From the IMG/VR virus record IMGVR_UViG_3300021961_005592, positions 1 through 64,000 of that record: DNA of 64,000 nucleotides; one strand, given 5' to 3'. Source of the DNA: a virus. The notes beneath the pieces are model-generated. The model was not told the DNA's origin. It ran no database searches and saw only the letters and a list, made by a program, of their open reading frames with translations. Shown here piece after piece: positions 25,701-37,700 of the stretch. Every line of letters starts with the position of its first letter. Position 1 is the first letter of the stretch. The position numbers and the translations under genes are program-made.

Positions 25701-28700
25701 AAGAGATTATACTTTTTCTGAAACCTATCTACTGCTAGTAAGCCGTCAACAAGAAGGCGATATTTTGCAAATATATGAATCAACCTCTACAGACGGTTCG
25801 TATATACCACCTACTCCAACTAAACTAGGGTTATACCCAAAGTTTCATCCTGTAATTGAGTTTGATGACACAGTAATTGCTACTGAACCAACATCAAACG
25901 GCCCTTTTAAAATTTATGGAGCAGAAGAAACAACAGAAAAACTAGGATGGTTCTATCCTATATATACAAGCCGCCGTGCAGCACAAAACGCAGATTCATC
26001 TAATTCAGCAGAACAAATTTCGTTTCCTGGCTTAAACAGAATATTATATATTCCAACAAATACAAGAACAGTTGCTGGATATGATAATATTGACTATGAA
26101 GAATATCCAGTTGGTGTTGCATTTATTAAAGGACACGACGGGAGCCTAGTTAAAGTATTTAAAGATTACAGAGATAGTTTAATACTTGAACTAGAAAGAA
26201 GAATATTTAACAACATTAAAGTTTCTTATGATGATAGTCAACTTGATATACACAGTTTTGTTCCAGGTAAATTTAGAAAAACAGGTTTTACTAAACAAGA
26301 AATTGATGCTACTTTAAGAAGCAGGTTTGTTATGTGGTCGCAGTTTGTTGAACTCGAATTTTCTGAGCATAACTTCCACGATAGAAATAATCAATTTACA
26401 TTTAATTACTCTGAAATGACCAGTCCTGTTGATAATGCCAAGTTACCTGGATTCTGGAGAGCAGTATACAAAGAACTATATGACACTGACCGTCCTCATA
26501 GTCATCCATGGGAAATGTTAGGATTTACAATTAAGCCGGTATGGTGGAATGAAGTATATGGTCCTGCTCCTTATACTAATAACAATCTTGTTTTATGGTC
26601 TGACTTAGAGAATGGTTATATTCGTGAACCTAATAAGCAACTAAAAATTAAAGATAAATTTGTTCGCCCTGGATTGATAAACTTTATTCCTGCCGACGAA
26701 CATGGTCGCCTACGTTCTCCTATTGCATCAGGTGCAGCTGAAAACTTTTTCTTTAGGTACACACCACAAAGTTGGAAGTTTGGAGACGAAGCACCAGTTG
26801 AAACAGCATGGAGAAGGAGTAGCGATTATCCGTTCGCATTGTTAGAAGCATGGTTAGTTAATCAGCCTGCTCACGTAATGGGTATAGGATTTGATATATC
26901 AAGAACTTTTAAAAATCTAGCTGGACAATATGTTTATGGTCCTACATTAAAAGCAATTACACTTAAAGATTTAGAATTACCTAACACTTATGCCGATACA
27001 ACAAGAATACAGACTTCTGGATTAGTTAATTACATTTATAATCTTGTTGCTGGTAATATTTTAACAGTTTATGATGACTACAAGTATAACTTATCTAGTT
27101 TAACAAATCAACTAGGATTTAAACTAGGAGGGTTTACTGACAAGGAAAAATTAAAATTAGTTTTAGAAAGTAGAACACCTAAAGCAACCGAATCAGATGG
27201 TGTTTTTGTTCCTAATGAAAATTATAAAATTTTCTTAAATGTAAGTTCTCCTATAGAACAATTAAACTACAGCGCCATAATTGTAGAAAAAGTTCCAAGC
27301 GGATTTGTAATTAGAGGTTACAACAGCACTCGGCCTTATTTTGAGTATTTTCCTTATGTGGAAACTAATAATGATCCTGTAGTTAATATTGGCGGAATAG
27401 AAGAAGTCTCAGTTGAATGGGCAGAAGGTAGAGATTATATTAAAGGACAATTAATAGTTCATAATTACAAATACTATAGAGCTACTGCTAATTTTACATC
27501 AGGTAGCTCCTTTATAACTGATAATTTAGCTGTTCTGCCTGAAGCTCCGGTTGTTGGAGGAAAACGAGCTGTTTTTAGAAGAAATTTTAACAAAAAGAAA
27601 TTATTATCTATAGGATACGGAACAAAACTATCTAACTCGCAAGAAGTTGTTGATTTTATTTTAGGCCATAATGCTTATATGAAATCAATAGGATTTTCCT
27701 TTGAATACTTTAACCCTCAAACAGAGTTTGTAGAAAACTGGGATCATGCAGCAAGAGAATTTTTGTTTTGGACCACCCAAGGTTGGGCAGCAGGAACCAC
27801 AATAGCAGTAAGTCCAGGCGCAACACAGTTTACATTAGAAAGCAAATACTCTGTTGTAGACGACATCTTTGATGATTTTTATTCTTATTCGTTAATTAAA
27901 CAAGACGGATTACCGTTGCCTAAAACGTTTATATCTGTATATAGAAATTTAAACACATTTGAAATTAAAACAAAAAACACAACAGATGGTATCTACAGTG
28001 TCGCTTTACCTATTGTACAAAAAGAACATGTAGTGCTATTAGATAATACTACAGTTTTTAATGATGTAATATACGAGCCATCAACAGGTTACAGAAAAGA
28101 AAGAATAAAAGTAATCGGATATCGTTCTGATAACTGGCATGGTGGCTTAGATATCCCAGGATTTATATTTGATCAAGCTGAGGTTACACCTTGGAAATCT
28201 TGGGTTGACTACAATATAGGTTCGTTGGTCAAATATAAAGAATTCTATTATGTTGCCTTATATCCAACTCCAGGCAGTGATGATTTTAATAATTCTTTCT
28301 GGTATAGGCTAGCTGAAAAACCTGAAACAAAACTTTATACAAATTTTGATTACAAAATTAATCAATTTGCTGATTTCTATGATCTTGATTCAGGAAACTT
28401 TGACGCTGAACAGCAACGACTTGCACAACATTTAATAGGATATCAAAAAAGAGAATACCTAAGCAATATTATTACTGATGACATTAGTCAATACAAGTTC
28501 TATCAAGGATTCATTCAAGATAAAGGTACAAAAAATGCATTGACAAAATTGTTCAATCCTTTAAGTACTTCTCAGAAAAACAGTTTTGAGTTTTACGAAG
28601 AGTGGGCAGTACAAGTTGGACGATATGGTGCAGTTGATAATGTAAAGCAAGTTGAATATGTTTTAGACGAAACTAAAATTAAAGAATCTCCGCAGTCTAT

Positions 28701-31700
28701 AGAGTTGGTTGAAACATTACCTACAGACAAGTTTGACGATATATATCGTATTAGACCGTTTGAGGTCTACGATAAGCCGGAAGGGTATAATCACGCACCG
28801 TTTCCAGTAGCTACAGTTGATCCTAACTATTTAATGAGCAGCGGATATGTACACGAAGACGATGTTGAATATAAAACAGGAAAAACAGAAGATTTAGAAA
28901 CAGCTGATATTAATCAACTTAGTATAGGTCAGTACATTTGGATAACTAGAACCAGTAATGATGGATGGAATGTTTATCAACTAGATGACACTATTGCTCA
29001 TGTAGTGGCTGTTGCAAACACTGAAACATTTACAGATAGAAATAAGCCCATTTTTGAATTGACTTTAGACAGATGGTCAAAAAATATTTTAAATGCAGGT
29101 GACTTAATATCTGTTAAAGGAGCAGCTAATTTTTCTCTAGCAGGTATATACTCGGTTGATTCTGTAAGTGGCCTAGCTGTAAATATTTCAGCACCAATAG
29201 ATAACGAAATTCAAATTTTTGATACGCAAAATTTTCCTTTAGTAAAATTAAGACCTGTGCGTGTTGAAACCCTTAATGGATTAAATTCATTAATACAGGA
29301 GCGTGTTTATAAAGATCAAAAGGTATGGGTAGACAACTATAAAGACGGAAACTGGGCTGTTTATAAAAACAACCCTGTATACAACGAACAACAGGCATTA
29401 TTAAATCCAGCCGAGTTTGACAGTAGTGAACACAACTACGGTCGTTCAATGACAGTCACTGACAATAATAATACATTGTTTGTTTCTGCACCTAATTATG
29501 GAAATGGATCTGTATACCATTATAGAAGAACACGAGATGTAAACAATCTAATACAAGATCCTGATATTATTCTACCTGATCATTTAATGGATGTAACTGA
29601 ATCAAGGTTTGGTGATAGTATATCTGTTAGCCCTGATGGAGAATATCTTGCTGTAGGAATACCCCATGCAAGTTCAGTTAAAACCAAATTTACGGGAAAC
29701 TTTGACTCTTCTATAACATATAACAAAAATGACATTATTAGATATAGAGAAAGTTTGTGGAAAGCTAATAGACAGATTCTGCCAACTACACTAAGTCAGC
29801 CTTTTACTACATTTGACAGTTACATAAATTTAGTTAATAATACTGATGCAGATTCTACATCAGTTAAGTTATTAGTTTCAGGAAATCCTGGATTAGAAAA
29901 CAGTATTAGTTCTCACTTTTTGGTTAGGGCGCCGTTAGACATGTATCTCGGCACTTTAGCAGGAGATAGAGTTAAGTTAGCGTGGAATGTTAGAAGTTTT
30001 GCATACCCAACAGCTAATCAAAACCCGTCTGCGACAGAATTAGAAAATATCTATCCGTGGAACGGTATGCATTCAGAAGTAACAGATTATATTAATAACA
30101 CACATGTAATTGATGCTAAAATTGACCACATATTATTTGTAGATACATTTGTAGGATTGCCAGTAGTTGGTGATCGTGTAACAACAGATACTGGTTCGGG
30201 AATAGTACACTATGTTGATATTAAAGATGATAGTGCAGTAATTTATATAAAAGAAACTAATGGTATTATTGATATAACTGGTGAGCTATACATTAATGAT
30301 ATTGATTTTATTGGTTCTTATACTGAAGAAAATACATATACTACTGCTGATAACTTAGGCGGTTTTTGGATGTTTAACCTTCCATTTAGCTATAATAATC
30401 ATATGGAATGGTATGATATTGGTCGAGGACTAGTATATGTTGATGTGCTACTAGCATCAGAATCTAGAAATGAAAGTAACTATTATAATATACAAACCAC
30501 TATAGCACAAATTGGTCCATATGTTTATAAAAGGAACAATGCTAGTTTTATTGGAGCATTAAGTTACCACGGCGATCCAGGCGGAATTGAAGGTGATTAT
30601 TACTCAACTAAGTGGGTAGTAAGGGGAGCAAAATCCTATACTGATATTATTGGAGCATTACCTAACAACGGGTTTGGTTATCAAACTGAATTCAGAGTTT
30701 ACGACTCGGATAATAGAACAGTTGATTTAGCCACAGCAGGCCTTTCTTATAGTATTACAAATAAGAATCAAACTGTGGTTGATTTGTGGGACGGCTATAT
30801 TGATTTTGAATACACTCGTTTTGATTTCCAAGGTAACGTTTTTGAACCTGTTATTGGAGATATACTTCAGGATGTACAGACACCGTTTGACGAGTTCGGG
30901 GGATTAGCTTTAACGTCATATTCAACAAGTACTGCGGAAGTGGTATTTTATCAACGCAACTTTAACTTTGTTAGAGTGTATGTCAAAAATAAAACAGGCA
31001 ATTGGACGAAACTCAACAACATCGGACGTATAGAAGTACGAAGAAAAGCAAATACACAAGCAAGGGGAGCAAGCGATGTTGATCGTGTGATTGGAACCAT
31101 TAATGATTTCAATAACGATGTTGCACTAGGAACCAGTTTAATTGGTAAACTAATAGTATTTGAAAACATTGATGTGCTACCAATAGTAGAAAATCCGTAC
31201 ATTTATGACGAGGAATATTACTTCTTTACTGAGCGCACTACAGGCGGCGCAGCGCGAGACGAAAACCCTCCTAATAAACTGAATAAAGACTATACTCAGA
31301 TATATCGTATTCCAGTTGACGAGTATGGCGAACCGGGACCTGCAAATGCAGGCGCAGTAGCATTGTACGAAAAGTACGGTAATGGCTCATACAGATTACA
31401 TAATGTAATTTACAGTGAGCTATTTGAAGAAAATAGAAGGTTTGGTAAGCTAGTTAAACTTTTAAAACATAATGGCCAATACATTCTTCTAGCCTCGAGT
31501 ATAGGAGATAGTACTCTAGAAAATTATGGATCAATAGAAATTTTTAGACACGGTTATAAAGATTCAGAAATATTTGCAGGCACATGGAACCAAGTAAACG
31601 ACTATTTGAGAGATAATGTTGTTGTTTATAGAAACAATTACTATAAAGCAATGAAAGATATTTCAAACGGTACTACCAGTATATATGATACTACTGCATG

Positions 31701-34700
31701 GAATAATATCAGCTGGAGGCAAGGCAAAGACGAAAACTTTAGAGGTGCGTTAGATACAACATATCCTTATGCTAAAAATTCTGTAGTAAGCTACAACGGT
31801 AGTTTATTTAGAGCAAAAACAAATATTGCTGCTGGCGCATCTCTTACATTATCAAACTGGGAACTAGTAACTGGTAATTTAGATTACTTAGGAATTCTTC
31901 CTAACAGAACCGGAAACGCTTTTTACAGCGAAGATATATACCAACCGTCAACTGATTTTATTGAACAATTTGCAACTGACTTTGAAGTAAGTTCAAATGG
32001 TGCAGTTCTAGCAGTAATGTCAAAACAAATTGGGTCCGATAGTGCAGTTAATGTAAAACTTTTAGTTTACAGATTAATTGGTGAAAAATATAATTTAGAT
32101 CAAGTAATAGACCTTGACAAAAATGCGGCAAAATTGTCATTAGCACCTTTGGGTAATATTATTGCAGTATCAGTTCCAGAAAATGATTCTAAAAAACGTG
32201 ATCAAGGAAAGGTAGATGTTTACAGATTTACAAACGGATTATTTACACTAACACAAACTCTAACGCCGCCTCAAAATGAAGAGTCAGAAAAATTTGGAAC
32301 TAGCATGTCATTTAGTAATGACAATCTAGTTGTGACTAGCCTAAATGGCGATATGAAATTACCTACAACATTTGATGTTAACAATAAAAATGAAACAACA
32401 TTTGATAACGGGTTTACTTCGTTTAGAAATATTATTAGAGATACCGGAGTTGTTTATATATTTGAAGACATTGAAGATAGCTTAGTATTTGCAGAGTCTT
32501 TTAGATACGACAATAAGGTTGTTAGCTTTGGTGAGTTTTTATTAGCTAAAGGAAATCATGTATATGTTGGAATGCCACGTGTTGGGACAGACATGTTTAA
32601 AGGTACTGTCTTGGAATATAGAAAATCAAAAAATTCGTTTGCATGGCAACGAATTCGAGAACTTGTACCAGCAGCTGATCTTTCTAAAATTAAAGGAGCA
32701 TTCCTTTATAACAAGCGTACCAATCAAATAATAACCTATCTAGATTATATTGATCCTATTCAGGGAAAAGTTGCTGGACCTGCTGAGCAAGAACTCACGC
32801 ATAAAGTTCCATTTGATCCAGCAACATATAATGTTGGCGTATTTACTGGTGTCGATACAGATGTATTTTGGGCAGATGAACATGTTGGAGAATTATGGTG
32901 GAATATAAAAACAGCAAGATTCACATATCCATACCAGGGTGATATAAAATACCAACGAGCAAATTGGAACGAATTGCAACCGGGTGCAAGTATAGATGTA
33001 TATGAATGGGTAGCTAGTGACGTTCTACCTAGCCAGTGGGATCTATTAGCAGATACTACCGACGGTGTACAACGAGGTATAAGTGGAACATCAGTCTACA
33101 ACGATAGTCTTTACAGTCAAAAGTTTTTATACAATGAAGAAACAAAGACTTTTGCAAACAAATACTATTTTTGGGTAGAGCGTAAATTAACAGTACCTAA
33201 TGTCGAAAATAGAAAATTGAGTGCATTTGATGTTGCAAGATTAATTGCGCAACCGCGCCAACAAGGATATAGATTTATTAGTTTCTTATCAAAAGATAGA
33301 TTTCTTCTTAACAACTGCGAAAGTTTAATTTATAATACTGATGTGGTTTTAAACATTAAGTACTCAACGTTTGATGACAAAGAAAGAAATGCTCACAGTG
33401 CATACCAAATACTATCAGAAGGTTTAGAATCAAGTGTTATACATCCCGACATAGAACGTAAATGGTGGGATAGTTTAGTAGGTTATGATGAACAGGGGAG
33501 GACAGTTCCTGGAGAACATTTAACAGTTAAACAAAAATACGGAGTACAAAATAGACCAAGACAGAGTATGTTTGTGAACCGTACAGAAGCGTTAAAGCAA
33601 TACGTAGAAAGAGTAAACCGTGTATGTAAAGATAATATTTTAGTTGACTCTTATGACTTAACGTTGCTAAATGATAAAGAACCGTTGCCATATGAGGCGA
33701 GCGGCTTATATGATGTTACTGTAGATACATTTGACGAGTTAAAATTTGTAAGCACAAACAAAATTGAACAAGCAGCACTAACACCAATTGTACAAAACGG
33801 AAAAATCGTTCGTGTAGATATAGATAATCCTGGTCGAGGTTATAAAATAGCACCGTCTTATACTTTAGTTGGTGCTGGTACAGACGCTGAATTTAAATTA
33901 ACTATTAATAATATTGGACAAGTTACTGACGTTAAAGTGTTAAGTACTGGGTCTGGCTATGGTTCTAATACTAAGATATTTGTAAGACGTTATAGTACAT
34001 TAGTAACTAGTGATATCTCAATTAACGGAAAATGGTCAATTTACAGTTGGAATAACACTTCAAAATTATGGGAAAGAACAAGCGTACAAGATTATAATGT
34101 TTCTGCTTACTGGAATTACCTTGATTGGTACGCTACTGGATATAACAGTCTTACACCTATTACGTTTGAAGTAGAGCAAACTAGTGATGTACCTGCATTG
34201 CCAATTAATGTTGGAGACATAGTTAAAATTAATTCAGTTGGCTCTGGTGGTTGGTTATTGCTAGAAAAAATAGCCAACGAATCTACAGAAGATTTCACTG
34301 TTAATTTTAAAACAATTGGTAGAGAAAACGGAACTATTGAATTTAAAGACACATTATATAATTACGAAAAAAGCTACGTAGGGTTTGATAATAGAACCTT
34401 TGACGTTAGTTCATATGATAATAACCCAATAACAGAGTTAAGAATTATTCTTAACCTAGTTAAAAATAAGTTGTTTGTTGGTGAATTAAAGGTAGAATAT
34501 AATAAGTTGTTCTTTGCTAGTTTAAGATATGTTCTTCATGAACAAAATTATGTTGATTGGATGTTTAAAACCAGCTTTATTAAGATCAAACATAATGTAG
34601 GAACATTAGAACAAGACATTACATTTAATACTGATACATTACCAAGCTACAAGTCATATGTTGAAGAAGTAAAGCCTTACAAGAGTGTTATTAGGGAGTT

Positions 34701-37700
34701 CGTTAGTGCATACGACACAGTTGATAATACTAATAGTGTTATAAGCGACTTTGATGTGCCACCTTATTATAATACTTTAAAGAAGGAAATTACCCCAGTT
34801 GAGGCAGTATTGATTGGAAATAATATTGTTTCTGATGATAATGTTTTACAACAATATCCAAGAAAAAATTGGCTTGATAATCATGGATATGAAGTAGTAG
34901 ATATACAAGTTAAAGACGGCGGCTCTGGATTTACTACTAAGCCTATAGTTAAAATTACTGGTGGCGGCGGATCCGGCGCAACAGCTGAGGCATATTTAGG
35001 ATATGGAAAAATAACTAGAATTAAAGTTACTAATACTGGGTCTGGTTATATAAAATCTCCTACAATTACAATTGAAGGTTCACAAGTTAACGGAAGCCCG
35101 GCCAAGGTCAGTGCAGTACTTGGCAATGGCGTTGTTCGTACTCCGACAATTAAAATTAAATTTGACAGAGTTTCCGGAACATATTTTATTAGTACGTTAT
35201 TGACCACTGAAATCTTTACAGGAACAGCATTGACCACAACCTTTAATTTAGAATGGCCAATAGATACTATACCTTCTAAAATAAAAGTTTTTATAAACAA
35301 TGTTGAACAACTGAGAAGTACATATACCTATAAAAATATATCTAATATGACAGTTGGGTATCAAAGACTGCAAGGACAGCTAAAATTTAACAATCCACCA
35401 GCTAACGGATCAGTTATTAAAATTGAATACTACAAGCCGTTGTCAATGCTGACAGCAGCTGATAGAATTAAATTGTCTGAGATAGATAACATGCTAGGAA
35501 AAACCTTAGCATATCTAATGGATGGCATTGATTACGGCGGCGTTGAAGTAACAAGTTTTGACTTTGGAACTGAGGCTGGATGGGATACAAAAGGATGGTA
35601 TGTTGATACCTGGGATGTGTTCGATAATACATATGAAGATGAAGTGTTTACATTTGATCAATCGACGCTTGCTGTTGAACTGTCTGCACCTTTAGAAACT
35701 GGTATGATTTATAACCTGTATTTAAAACGTGCAGGAACTACTACACCGATAAGAATTGACGATCCAAATTTTGGAAACAATAATCAAGGTAACCCAAACG
35801 CATTAATGCCAAGCATTTTGGGAGACGGTGTAACAACAGTTATTAATTTAGGAGATTATGACTTCTTTGCAAACGACGGAGATGTTTTAATTGTTAGGAA
35901 GCATACTAGCGATGGTTCATTTATTCCTGATCCTGAAAGTTACGACACTGAACTAATTGGTGGCGATCTTCCGTATGCTACTGCTAAGGGAATTCGCGCT
36001 GAAGAAATAATTGTTGATGGTGATGGGTTTGTAACACCAACAACAAGCAAAGGTCCAGAAGAATTAGTTCCAGGACAAGTATTAGATTCATTAGATATTA
36101 AAGTTTACACCAGAGATACTATTGGCCAAGGATTAATTACCTGTCAGAATTATATAATGAATTCAGCCGTTGATACTTATAGTTTAGGAGTAGTTCCCGG
36201 AACAACTGCATCAGTATTTGTTAAACTCGACAATATTTTACTAGCTGACGACGAATATACAATTGATTGGGATGAACTTACAGTAACTATTCACAATCCA
36301 GTTGAAGGTGTTGAACTGAATATTATAGCAGTTGAAAGAGGCGGCCAGGGAATTCTTGATTACGGAAAAATAGTTATTGACAACAGTGTTGAAGAGGTAG
36401 TTATACCGAGAACATATATTGCAGGTGAAACACTATTTGTAACTGTTAATGGTGTAAGGAACGAAGTAACTTCTGTTGCCGATGAAACTACAGGACATCA
36501 TTTAATAACTTTTGATAGATATTTAGAAGTTGGAGATGTAGTACATTGGACAGTATTCCGATATGACGGCAATGAAATAAACTATAGCCAAATTACTAAA
36601 GATGCGTTTACAGGTGACGGCAACACTACTGCATTTGTACTATCTGAGGTGCCATTCTACGCTGAACCAACTGCGTATAATGTACTTGTTAAAGTTGGTA
36701 ATAGAATACTCTACCCAGGTTATAATATACAGTACACAATACCTGAAAATAGACAGAGAGAATTTACTTTGGAATCTTTCCAACAACCTGGAAATGCACT
36801 AACTACCGAAGATGTTAATGTTTATATTAACGGAGAAAAAATAGAACCGCCTGTGCAATGGCGTTTTGATATTTTTAATAGTAGTATTGTGCTAGCTGAT
36901 GCATACGGAAATGTTGGAGACACAGTTGACATATACGTTATTACTGACGGTGAGTATTCAATTAATGGTACAACTTTAATTCTTAATAATGCTCCGGCAG
37001 ATGGGGAAAGTGTTGAAATCTTTAAATATAGTAACCATAATATAGTTGGTATGGAAAGAATTAACTATGATGTTGTTTCTAGAGTTGCAGTTTTAACAAG
37101 CGACGTTGAACAAGTAACATTCCAACGTTTAACTGTTGGCGAAATTACTCTTAGAAATCCAGCAGTCGATGTCCAGTATGTTTGGGTAAGTGTTAACGGA
37201 GAACTATTATCGCCAAGCGTAGACTACTATCTAACTGATAACAAAACAAAAGTTAGATTAGTTAGACAGCCACATGCTGACGACACTATTGACATTATAC
37301 ATTTTTCAAAGTATTCGTCAACTCCTCGTTTTGCGTACAGACAGTTTAAAGATATTCTAAACAGGACTCACTTTAAGAGACTAGATTCTCCGGCTACTGT
37401 TCTTGCAGCTCCGTTGCTGGAAACTGATTTACGAATTGAATTGCAAAATGCTAACTCGTTGCCAGAACCTAATAGAGGAGCAAGACAACCAGGAGTAATT
37501 TTTATAGACGGTGAGCGCATTGAGTATTTTATGAAAGAAGGAAATACATTGCGTTTGTTGCGTCGAGGCACATTAGGTACCGGAACAAAAGCACGTTATG
37601 ATATAGGAACAGATGTATACGATCAGTCTGCTAAGAAAACAGTACCATATAAAGATGTGACTCAAGTGCAGAAAATTATTGCTCCTGGCAATATCAGTAC

